The notes beneath the pieces were generated by a model. It saw only the letters and a program-made list of their open reading frames with translations. It had not been told where the DNA came from and did not search any database. Shown here in pieces: positions 9,434-17,685 of a DNA stretch of 39,240 nt (position 1 is the first letter of the stretch; the number at the start of each line of letters is the position of its first letter). The position numbers and the translations under genes were made by a program. The DNA is from an uncultured Bacteroidota bacterium (GTDB taxonomy: Bacteria > Bacteroidota > Rhodothermia > Rhodothermales > Salinibacteraceae): contig CAKZLV010000346.1 of NCBI GenBank assembly GCA_937127285.1, positions 1 through 39,240 on the forward strand, in the 5' to 3' direction.

Positions 9434-10618
9434 ATGCCCCTGCTTTCGACCCGGCGCGATTCGGACACGCTCGACCGTTCCTCCCTGCTTCGCATCCGAC
9501 AATATTGTCTGTTGGCGATGGCTGGGATCGGGCTTCTTCTGGGAAGCACCGGCTGCGCGTCCCTCTCCGAATCGCCAGCCGACCGGGCGGGCGGAAACCA
9601 GGAGGCCGAAAACCGGGAGGTCGGGACCCGAACCGCGGCCTCCGCCCCCGCCCCATCGGCCGGGATGGCGCTGCCGCCGGAATACGACTTCCCCGCGCGC
9701 GACACCGTCCGGGTGGCGACGTGGAACGTGGAGAACTTCGTGGACACGCACGACGATCCCTACGTGGATGCAGAGCGCGAGAATCAGCCCGGGGGCGTCG
9801 ACCGTGAGGTGCGCCGGTTCGCCCGTGCGGTTCGGACCCTCAACGCCGACATCGTGGTTCTGCAGGAGATTGAGAGCGAGGCGTTCGTGCAGCGCATCGT
9901 CGAGGACCACCTTCCGGACGCGGGCTATCGGTTCTTCGGGTCGACGAAGAGCCCGACCTGGTTTCAGAACGTCGTCGTGATGAGCCGCTATCCGCTGGGG
10001 GTTCTTCGCGGATATGCCGACGTCGTTACTCCGCTGGAAGGGATGCAGGCCGACACCGGGGACCCGGCCGCCACCGCTCTGATCAACCACCGCCTGTGGA
10101 TGGTTGACGTACGGCTGAGCGCTTCCGCGCATCTCACGGTGGTCGGCGCTCATCTGAAAGCAGGGGGATCGGATCGAGACCGGGCCTGGCGCCTCGGCCA
10201 GGTGCGCTTCCTGCACGGCGAGCTCACGCGGCTGCTGCGCGAGCGGCCGTCGGCCCGCGTCCTCGTCGCCGGCGACCTGAACTCGCTGCCCGATAGTCCG
10301 GAACTGCGCCTGCTGCTCAACAATCCGGATCGACCGGCCCCTGATTCCCTCACGACCGCTTCCGCGGCTTCATCCCCCGTGCCTCCCCGAACAGCCGTGT
10401 TTGCAGACCCTCTGCACGGGGCCCCGTCCCCAACCTACCCGTCCGACGACCCGTCGCGCCAACTGGACTACCTGCTTCCCAACCGACCGCTTCGGGACGA
10501 CCTCCGGCCCGGGTCGATGGAGGTGGTGCGTCCGCTGCCCGCCGAAGCCCTCACGGCTACGAGCGATCACCTTCCGGTTGTCGCCACCTTCACGGTCGCC
10601 CCCGGAGCCTCCCCGTGA
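9434..10618 (+). CDS. endonuclease/exonuclease/phosphatase family lipoprotein
   Basis: Lipobox-like LLLGSTGCASL; EEP motifs VRVATWNVENF, IVVLQEIES, VVGAHLKAGG, VLVAGDLNSLPDSPELR, SDHLPVVATF. Confidence 0.88.
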   Translation: MPLLSTRRDSDTLDRSSLLRIRQYCLLAMAGIGLLLGSTGCASLSESPADRAGGNQEAENREVGTRTAASAPAPSAGMALPPEYDFPARDTVRVATWNVENFVDTHDDPYVDAERENQPGGVDREVRRFARAVRTLNADIVVLQEIESEAFVQRIVEDHLPDAGYRFFGSTKSPTWFQNVVVMSRYPLGVLRGYADVVTPLEGMQADTGDPAATALINHRLWMVDVRLSASAHLTVVGAHLKAGGSDRDRAWRLGQVRFLHGELTRLLRERPSARVLVAGDLNSLPDSPELRLLLNNPDRPAPDSLTTASAASSPVPPRTAVFADPLHGAPSPTYPSDDPSRQLDYLLPNRPLRDDLRPGSMEVVRPLPAEALTATSDHLPVVATFTVAPGASP

Positions 10619-10639
10619 CCGCTCCCCTGGCCGCTCCCG
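10616..10639. repeat. 12-bp tandem duplication starting at the stop codon
   Basis: tgaccgctcccc / tggccgctcccg. Confidence 0.55.
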
Positions 10640-10726
10640 CCAACACCCGGGCGGCGGATACTTCCGGGCGACCCGTCGTATACTCATCCTGAGCAGGATC
10701 CTTTTCCGGTGAACCCGTGACCCGCC

Positions 10727-11737
10727 ATGACCACCGACCCGACGTCTTCGCCCGACTCCGCCGCCCCCGCCGACCCCGACGCCGAGGCCGCCGGCGATGC
10801 CCCCGCCGGCCCGACACCGCAGCAGTTCACCGACGACGAACTGCGCCTTCTTCGTCGTACGATCTGCAAGGGGGCGACGGACGAAGAGTTCGAGCTCTTC
10901 GTCAAGCAGTGCAACCGGACCGGCCTCGACCCCTTCGCACGCCAGATCTACGCCATCCGGCGGTGGGACAGCCGCAAGGGCCGCGAGGTGATGGATATTC
11001 AGGTGTCGATCGACGGCCTGCGCCTCATCGCCGAACGCACCGGGAAGTACGCCGGACAAAAAGGTCCGTACTGGTGCGGTTCGACCGGTGACTGGCAGGA
11101 GGTTTGGCTCAACGACGAGCCGCCTGCAGCCGCGAAGGTCGGCATCCTGCGCTCCGATTTCGACGAGCCGCTCTGGGCGGTGGCGCGATGGAGCGACTAC
11201 GTCTCCACCAACAGCCGCAACGAGCCCACCTTCATGTGGAAGAAGATGGGCCCGCACATGCTGGCCAAATGTGCGGAGGCGCTTGGCCTGCGCAAGGCCT
11301 TCCCGAACGAGACGAGCGGGCTCTACACCCGCGACGAGATGCACCAGGCCGAGGAGGAGGCGCCGGAGGCGGTATCGGAAGTGGCCTCCCCCGAGTACGT
11401 CGATGCCTCCCCTGCCAGTGCGGCTCCGGAGTCGCCGCCGAGCGCTCCCACCCCGAGCGAGACGCCCGGCGATGTCGCCGCCGCCGAATCGCTCTCCGGC
11501 GACGGGTCGGCGGGGGCGGCGACCGGGGAAGCAAAACAGGACTCGACCGACGCAGAGGGGGAGCCCGGTGCCGAGAGCAAGCTGGAGCGGCGGCTTCAAG
11601 AGATGGACCGAAAGCTCGACGCCGCCGCCCCCACGGACCGCCCGGAGATGATCTCGACGCTCTACGATTACATCGCCAGCTGGCCGGCGTCGGCCCGCGA
11701 GCGTGCCGAGGCGATCATCGAGGCCTACGAGGCGTAG
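10727..11737 (+). CDS. bet: phage recombination protein Bet / RecT-family single-strand annealing protein
   Basis: [78 protein letters not shown]...[36 protein letters not shown], the diagnostic Bet core. Confidence 0.93.
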   Translation: MTTDPTSSPDSAAPADPDAEAAGDAPAGPTPQQFTDDELRLLRRTICKGATDEEFELFVKQCNRTGLDPFARQIYAIRRWDSRKGREVMDIQVSIDGLRLIAERTGKYAGQKGPYWCGSTGDWQEVWLNDEPPAAAKVGILRSDFDEPLWAVARWSDYVSTNSRNEPTFMWKKMGPHMLAKCAEALGLRKAFPNETSGLYTRDEMHQAEEEAPEAVSEVASPEYVDASPASAAPESPPSAPTPSETPGDVAAAESLSGDGSAGAATGEAKQDSTDAEGEPGAESKLERRLQEMDRKLDAAAPTDRPEMISTLYDYIASWPASARERAEAIIEAYEA

Positions 11738-11771
11738 GCAGCCGGCCTCCGGCGGGTCAGGGGCGGGTCGG

Positions 11772-13229
11772 CTACTCCTGCGATCCGCCGGCCGTCGGAG
11801 GGGGGTCGACCGGTTCGTAGCACGTGGAGAACTGCACCAGCGTCGACAGCCGGTCGTCGTCGTAGCGATACCGCTTGCCGGTCCAGGTCACACATACGTC
11901 GCCGCGGCCGTCGTCCTCCACGTCCATGAGCACGAACTGCCCGTCGTTGTCTCCGAACAGGGAGGACCGGTTCGGATACGGACCGTGCGAGTACGGACCG
12001 CCCTTGACCGACCCGCGCCGGTCGAGCGCCGCGGCGTGGACGACCGGGAAGCCGCCGCCCTGCTCTCCGGCGCGGCCGAAGTGGTTGTTCGTGCCGTCGT
12101 CCAGCGCCACCATGTGGGCGTCGCCCGAAAGGACCACCAGCTGGTCGGCGACGCCCAGCGAGTCGATGAAGGTGGCCAGCTCGCGGCGCTCCTCCGCAAA
12201 GCCCGACCACCGGTCTTCCGCGTCGGCGTCGTCGCCGATCCACGGCACGCTACTCACCCAGGCAATGACGGGGTAGCGCCCCCGGGCCGCCCGCAACTGG
12301 TCCTTGAACCACGCCTTCTGCTCCGCCCCCATCATCGTTTTGAGGGAGTCCGGCGCCTCGTTGTCGGTGCGCGCCGAGCGGAGGTCCGTCACCAGAAAGC
12401 GAACGCGCCCGACGGTGAAGGCCTGATAGATGGGGTGCGTGCCCGAACCGGTGGCGAGCGGGTAGTGCGGCACGTACTCCCGGTAGACCTGCTGGGCGGC
12501 GTCCTGGCCGGGGGCGCGGCGCGAGCTGTTGTTGGGCCCGTAGTCGTGGTCGTCCCACACGTAGGCGATCGGCGTGGAGCGGTACAGGGCGGACTGCTCG
12601 GGAGAAGCGTGCACGTTCCGGAACGCTGCGCGGAAGGGTGCCGGGGCGTCGACGTCGATGTCTTCGTAGTGGAAGTCGCCCGTGTGCAGGAAGAGGTCCG
12701 GCTCGGTGCGCCGGATGGCATCAAACACCGGGTGGCGCGATCCGGTCTGCGCGCACGCCCCCATCGCCACGCGGAACGAAAACGGGGTTTCGGAGAACGT
12801 CTCCAGCCGCCCCGTACGGGTGGTGTCAATCACGCCGTTGATTTCGAGGGCGTAGTGATAGAGGGTACGCGGCGCCAGGTCGGTCAGCCGGAAGTGATGA
12901 ACGTGCGGATTCGTAGCGGGGTGGGTGCCCACGATGCGCCGGGCGTCGCGCCACGACGGGGTGCCCGCGCCGGAGGTCACGGCCAGGCGTACGTCCGCAG
13001 CCGCCGAGGTGTCGGCAAGCCGAGCCACGACGCGGGCCGACGAATCCGTGACGGCACCGCTCCACAGGACGTCTTCGCCGGTGGCGGAGCCGTCCGGTCC
13101 CTTCACGCTCAACTGGCGGCACGAAACCGCCGCGAGGGCGATCAACGCGAGTGCGGCCGCGAAGCGAACTGCGGGGAGAAACCGGGAGGCAGGAGAGCGT
13201 CGGGAGCGGAGGCGGGAGGAGACGGTCAC
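11772..13229 (-). CDS. alkaline phosphatase D (PhoD-like) family protein
   Basis: VAMGACAQTGSRHPVFDAIRRTEPDLFLHTGDFHYEDI...IAYVWDDHDYGPNNSSRRAPGQ...VVLSGDAHMVALDDGTN. Confidence 0.9.
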   Translation of the reverse strand: MTVSSRLRSRRSPASRFLPAVRFAAALALIALAAVSCRQLSVKGPDGSATGEDVLWSGAVTDSSARVVARLADTSAAADVRLAVTSGAGTPSWRDARRIVGTHPATNPHVHHFRLTDLAPRTLYHYALEINGVIDTTRTGRLETFSETPFSFRVAMGACAQTGSRHPVFDAIRRTEPDLFLHTGDFHYEDIDVDAPAPFRAAFRNVHASPEQSALYRSTPIAYVWDDHDYGPNNSSRRAPGQDAAQQVYREYVPHYPLATGSGTHPIYQAFTVGRVRFLVTDLRSARTDNEAPDSLKTMMGAEQKAWFKDQLRAARGRYPVIAWVSSVPWIGDDADAEDRWSGFAEERRELATFIDSLGVADQLVVLSGDAHMVALDDGTNNHFGRAGEQGGGFPVVHAAALDRRGSVKGGPYSHGPYPNRSSLFGDNDGQFVLMDVEDDGRGDVCVTWTGKRYRYDDDRLSTLVQFSTCYEPVDPPPTAGGSQE

Positions 13230-13421
13230 GGGCGGGGCGAGTCGATCACGAGGTCGTTCGGACAGCGGCGGGCAGGGACGAATCTACCTTTCGTCCGGGG
13301 GGCGAGGTTCCGATCGGCGGATCTGCCCCTCGGGGGGCGGGGCCCGAATCCACGCGCGGTCTCCTACGCGGAGGTCGGCCGGGAAACAGCCTCGACGAAC
13401 GGTCGCCGGCGGGTGCGGCCA

Positions 13422-13895
13422 TCACAGACCCGGCGGGGCGTCGTCCTCGGGCCGGGCGTCATTCGGCCGGGCGTCATTCGGCCGGTCGTCAGTGGGCTCG
13501 TCGTCGGTGGGCTCGTCGTCGGTGGGCTCGTCGTCGGTGGGGATGTCTTCTGCCGGGTTCGTTGATGCGTTTTCCGGCTGATAGGCGGCGGCCTGGGTGC
13601 GAATCGCCTGCAGGTCGTCCCAGTAGCGGGCGATGGAGCGCCGTCCGTCGTCCGACAGCGAGACGTACGTGACGGGAGCGTTCCCCTCAAACCGCTTGTC
13701 GATGTCCACGAAACCGGCGTCGTCGAGCGTCGACAGGTGGCTGGAGAGATTGCCCCGCGTCAGGCCGGTAAGCTTTCGGAGGAAGGTAAACGTGGCGCGG
13801 TCGCACGACGACAGAGCCGTTAGGAGAGCGAGGCGGGCGGGTTCGTGGACGAGTTTGTCGAGGTGCGCCAGCTTCTCAAACGGTTGTTCAGCCAT
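13422..13895 (-). CDS. winged-helix transcriptional regulator with acidic repeat tail
   Basis: HEPARLALLTALSSCDRATFTFLRKLTGLTRGNLSSHLSTLDDAGFVDIDKRFEGNAPVTYVSLSDDGRRSI (MarR/ArsR-like 'DNA-binding domain' type) plus (EPTDD)n tail. Confidence 0.85.
   Translation of the reverse strand: MAEQPFEKLAHLDKLVHEPARLALLTALSSCDRATFTFLRKLTGLTRGNLSSHLSTLDDAGFVDIDKRFEGNAPVTYVSLSDDGRRSIARYWDDLQAIRTQAAAYQPENASTNPAEDIPTDDEPTDDEPTDDEPTDDRPNDARPNDARPEDDAPPGL
13449..13542. repeat. 15-bp in-frame tandem repeats (encode PTDDE / PNDAR)
   Basis: gtgggctcgtcgtcg repeated; ggccgggcgtcattc twice. Confidence 0.9.
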
Positions 13896-14574
13896 GGGTG
13901 GACGTCTCCGTGTCGGTCAGCGGCCCGAACGTCTTGACGAGAAGGTGGTGGTTGTAGAGCCCGATTCCCACCGCGATGAGCCCGAACACCGCATAGTTCA
14001 CAATCTGGATGGCCCAGAGATCCGACGTCACGAGCGGGAGCAGGGTCCCCCCGACGAGCGGTACGAGCGCCCCTCCGTACACGAGTTGCGTCCGTCGAGA
14101 TGGCGGCCGGAAGACGCCCTGCAGAAGCGGAAAGCTGGCAAAGAAGAACACGAAATGATTGTCGTTCAACGCTGTGTTCTGCGGGATGTAGTGGATAAGC
14201 AGGACCGCCCACCACATGAGCGCTACGAACGCACCGATCGCCAGCCAGACGGGAAGGGACCGGTCGCCCCAAAGCCCCAGGGCGCCGCCGCCCGAGGAAT
14301 CGGACGGCCGGACGTGGCCGTAGCTCGACCGGTAGCGGCGGTGCATCCACCAGATCCAGGGGGCCGTAATTGCGATGCTTCCGGCCGCAGCCGCAAGGCC
14401 GGAGAAGTGGACGCTCGCCCAGTCCGGGCGCCAGATCCCCACGGCAACGGTTGCCAGAACCAGCAGCGCGCCCGCCGGGACGTAGCAATACCCTTTCAGC
14501 ACATGGAAGTTGGTCGTGAAGAACTCGATCCGGTGCCGGTTCTGGAAAGCACCAGCACGTCCAGACGATGACAT
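13888..14574 (-). CDS. integral membrane protein, co-transcribed with the HTH regulator
   Basis: Several TM segments (VPAGALLVLATVAVGIW, SVWLAIGAFVALMWWAVLLIHYI-like region, IVNYAVFGLIAVGIGLY); 3' end overlaps regulator start by 8 bp. Confidence 0.8.
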   Translation of the reverse strand: MSSSGRAGAFQNRHRIEFFTTNFHVLKGYCYVPAGALLVLATVAVGIWRPDWASVHFSGLAAAAGSIAITAPWIWWMHRRYRSSYGHVRPSDSSGGGALGLWGDRSLPVWLAIGAFVALMWWAVLLIHYIPQNTALNDNHFVFFFASFPLLQGVFRPPSRRTQLVYGGALVPLVGGTLLPLVTSDLWAIQIVNYAVFGLIAVGIGLYNHHLLVKTFGPLTDTETSTHG

Positions 14575-14585
14575 GGCGGCAGCTG

Positions 14586-14670
14586 GTTTGTTTGACGAAC
14601 GGGTTTGTACCACAGACCACCACCGACGAACTCTGGCCGTGTTTCCTGCAAACGTGTTTGCATCACAAAC
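14586..14670. promoter_or_regulatory. cluster of three 15-bp imperfect-palindromic operator-like sites
   Basis: GTTTGTTTGACGAAC (14586-14600), GTTTGTACCACAGAC (14603-14617), GTTTGCATCACAAAC (14656-14670). Confidence 0.65.
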
Positions 14671-14745
14671 TAGATAGACGAACCGGGGTGACAAACCGGT
14701 GGGCAACCCGCCGCGGACGCCGTGCCCGTCCCTCCTTTGCGCCTG

Positions 14746-15040
14746 CACCCATGCCCCACGCACCCATGCCCCATGCACCTTCCCCTGTTCGTGACAGCCG
14801 ACCCCAACGCGCCGGACGACGTCGCCCGTGACGACGAACGCTGCGTTGGCCGCTCGCCCCACCAAGAGCCGCGCCCACTGCCAAGCTCCCCTCCTCCAGG
14901 CCCCAAGCGTCCCCAGCGTCCACACCTTCCAAGCGTCCATAGCTTCCGAGCGTCCATAGCTTCCAAAGCGCCCACAGCCCCCACGCTCCCAATCTCCCAC
15001 GCTCCCAATCCCCTCCGCTCCCCCGCTTGCACGGCGGCGT
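14746..15040. repeat. low-complexity, strand-asymmetric degenerate repeat region
   Basis: cacccatgccccacg/cacccatgccccatg (15 bp x2), then pyrimidine-biased gcgtccatagcttcc-type units (minus: GGAAGCTATGGACGCT...). Confidence 0.75.
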
Positions 15041-15103
15041 CGGTTCTTTGTATTCTTGGACACCGCAGCATTGACGAACGGCCCACCCACAGCCTCTCCA
15101 CCG

Positions 15104-16375
15104 ATGTCCGAATCCGGCTGTCCCGCTTCCGACGCGTCCGCTTCGCCTGATGCCGACGCCGGCGCAGCCGACGGCGGGCACGCGTCTCCGTCCTCCGACT
15201 CTCCGGCCTCCGACTCTCCGGCCTCCGACGGCTCGTCCCGCTCCGTGAACCGCCGCGATTTTGCCCGTACCGCCCTTCTGGGGGCCGCCGGTGCGTCTTT
15301 TCTTTCAGGCTGCGGCGGCGAGGAGTCTGCCTCTGGCGGCGACGCGCCGAACGTGCAGACGCAGCCGCAGGTGCGCTGGCGGTTGGCGTCGAGCTTCAGC
15401 CGGTCCCTCGACACCATTTACGGGGCGGCCGAGATCATGGCCGACCGGGTGAGCGAGATCACGAACGGCAGGTTCCAGATCCGCTCGTACCCCGGCGGGG
15501 AGCTCGTCCCGGCCCTCGAGGTGCTCAGCAACGTGCAGTCGGGGACGGTCCAGATGGGCCATTCGGCCAGCTACTACTTTATTGGATCGAACCCGGCGCT
15601 GGCGTTCGACGCCACCGTTCCGTTCGGCCTGACGGCCCGGCAGTACAACGGCTGGATGTACGAAGGGGGCGGGCTGGAACGGATGCGGGGGGTGTTCGCG
15701 GACTTTAATGTCCGGAACTTTCCTGGCGGCAATACGGGGATGCAGATGGGGGGCTGGTTCCGCACCGAGGTTGCCTCGTTGGACGACATGCAGGGGCTCA
15801 AGATGCGGATTCCGGGCCTCGGCGGGCAGGTGATGAACGAGATGGGCGTGAACACACAGGTTCTGCCCTCCGGAGAAATTTATCCCTCTCTGGAGCGGGG
15901 TGCCATCGACGCGGCGGAGTGGGTGGGGCCGTACGACGACGAGAAGCTCGGTTTTCACGAGGTGGCTCCCTACTACTACTATCCCGGCTGGTGGGAGCCG
16001 GGCCCCGCGCTGACGTTCTACGTGAATCAGACCGCCTGGGAGGCGCTGCCGTCCACCTACCAGAGCGCCCTACGGGCTGCCTGTGCCGAAGCCAACGTCC
16101 GAATGTTGGCGCAGTACGACTATAAGAATCCGGCGGCTCTGGACCGGCTGCTGGAGCGGGACATCACCCTGCGGCGCTTCCCGGATGACGTCATGAGTCG
16201 AGCGCAAGACATTACGACGGACCTTCTGGAGGATCGCGCTACGGGAAACGGTCAGTACCGCACGGTCTACGAGTCGTACAAGCAGGCCCGCGAGGATGCG
16301 TACCGGTGGTTCGGGACGGCGGAGATGGCGTACTCCGATTTCGCCTTTCCGCGAACCGGGCCCGCCTCCTCCTAG
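15104..16375 (+). CDS. TRAP transporter substrate-binding protein (DctP/TakP-like), Tat signal
   Basis: NRRDFARTALLGAAGASFLSGCGG; VRWRLASSFSRSLDTIYGAAEIMADRVSEITNGRFQIRSYPGGELVPALEVLSNVQSGTVQMGHSASYYFIG; YYYYPGWWEPGPALTFYVN. Confidence 0.9.
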   Translation: MSESGCPASDASASPDADAGAADGGHASPSSDSPASDSPASDGSSRSVNRRDFARTALLGAAGASFLSGCGGEESASGGDAPNVQTQPQVRWRLASSFSRSLDTIYGAAEIMADRVSEITNGRFQIRSYPGGELVPALEVLSNVQSGTVQMGHSASYYFIGSNPALAFDATVPFGLTARQYNGWMYEGGGLERMRGVFADFNVRNFPGGNTGMQMGGWFRTEVASLDDMQGLKMRIPGLGGQVMNEMGVNTQVLPSGEIYPSLERGAIDAAEWVGPYDDEKLGFHEVAPYYYYPGWWEPGPALTFYVNQTAWEALPSTYQSALRAACAEANVRMLAQYDYKNPAALDRLLERDITLRRFPDDVMSRAQDITTDLLEDRATGNGQYRTVYESYKQAREDAYRWFGTAEMAYSDFAFPRTGPASS

Positions 16376-16913
16376 CCGCCCGCTGCCCCGGCACGGGGCT
16401 CGGTTCGGCCGCGCTTCTGGGTCTGCTGCCGCCGTGTGCCGCGGCTGGACCGGAGACGGACCGGGAACGCCGCGGGAGGGGCAGCAGGGGACGCATGGAT
16501 CGGCGCGATCGGCGACGCCGTATCGTCGTGTGTGGATAGGGGTTGCTTCGCCCAGCCCGCGTCCCCGTCCCTCAGGCTCACCGGAGAGGACGACCGGCGG
16601 CGCGGGGCCCAGATCCGCGGCGTTCCACGATGGACAGGGAAGGACGGGCGAGGAATGGTGTGCGGGAGACGGTGTGCGGAGACGCTACCCGGGCGTGCCA
16701 GAACGCGCCCTCACGCATCCTGCCGTTCCGCGACGCAAGGCATACCGGAAGCGCAGCCGACGGAACGCGGCGCCCGGCCCAAGCCCTACAGCGACCACGG
16801 TCCCCAGCCATCCACGCCAGCCAGCCACGCCAGCTATCCACGGCGTCCGAAACGCCGACGGCGTCCGCCCCCTCACAGCTCTCTTGTTCCCCCACCCGTA
16901 CGGTTTCGCCGAA

Positions 16914-17564
16914 ATGCTCGACAACGTCTGGAGCCTGTTCCAGGACCGAATCTTCTCGGTTCCCTCAACCGACGAGTTGTTTAACCTCTACCGCGACCGG
17001 CATCCCGATCTCGACGTCGCCGGCGCCCCGGAGATCCGCCGGGATAACCTGCGCCGATATCTGCGGTGCTTCGACGCCGCCCCGCCCCTCTTCCTGCTCG
17101 CCGAGGCGCCCGGGCCGTGGGGGTGCCGCTTCTCGGGCGTCCCGATTACGAGCGAGGCCCAACTCGCCGATGACGCGTTTCCCATCGACGGAGACCGCAC
17201 GAGCGCGGAGGTGGACCTGCACAGCGAGTACAGCGCCGGAATTTTCTGGCGGGTCCTTCAGCCTTCGTTCCCGGACTTTTTTGTCTGGAACAGCGTCCCT
17301 CTTCACCCGCACGATCCGGGCGAGCCGCTTTCGATTCGCAACCCGCGCCGGACGGAGGTGCGCGACTGGCAGGATCTGCTCGTGGACCTCGTCGCCCTCC
17401 TCCAGCCCGATCGCGTCCTGGGTATTGGCCGGAAGGCCGAGCGCGCGCTGACCGAAGCCGGCGTGGACGTCACGTACGTGCGTCATCCGTCGCAGGGCGG
17501 AGCGAACCGGTTCGAGGCCGGCGTGCGCGAGGTGCTGGACGACCTGCGCCGATCCGGGGCCTGA
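16914..17564 (+). CDS. uracil-DNA glycosylase family protein
   Basis: LFLLAEAPGPWGCRFSGVPITSE...VWNSVPLHPHDP...RVLGIGRKAERAL...YVRHPSQGGANRFEAGV. Confidence 0.82.
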   Translation: MLDNVWSLFQDRIFSVPSTDELFNLYRDRHPDLDVAGAPEIRRDNLRRYLRCFDAAPPLFLLAEAPGPWGCRFSGVPITSEAQLADDAFPIDGDRTSAEVDLHSEYSAGIFWRVLQPSFPDFFVWNSVPLHPHDPGEPLSIRNPRRTEVRDWQDLLVDLVALLQPDRVLGIGRKAERALTEAGVDVTYVRHPSQGGANRFEAGVREVLDDLRRSGA

Positions 17565-17685
17565 CCGACCGATTCGCTACCGGGCGCCTCGCCTCGGTTC
17601 GGCTACCTTCTTTCCTTTCCGCGACCGTTTTTTCTTCGACGCCTGCACTGCCATTTCCGACTCTGTCCTGGATCCCCCCGATTCG

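Noticed and set aside
10727-11737. Prophage around the Bet gene
   Set aside because: No integrase, terminase, capsid, tail or lysis genes seen on either side.
11703-13565. 620-aa plus ORF
   Set aside because: Antisense to the PhoD-like gene with no recognisable motifs; the minus frame has clear phosphatase motifs.
14663-15181. Minus ORFs of 172 and 143 aa with LW/GAWG repeats, and the 142-aa plus ORF
   Set aside because: Explained by the degenerate DNA repeat; multiple frames are open at once and none shows conserved features.
16296-16913. N-terminal extension of the UDG-family ORF and overlapping Arg/Pro-rich ORFs
   Set aside because: Composition is non-coding (Arg/Pro/Gly/Ser-rich) and no homology-like pattern appears until MLDNVWSLFQD; treated as intergenic DNA.
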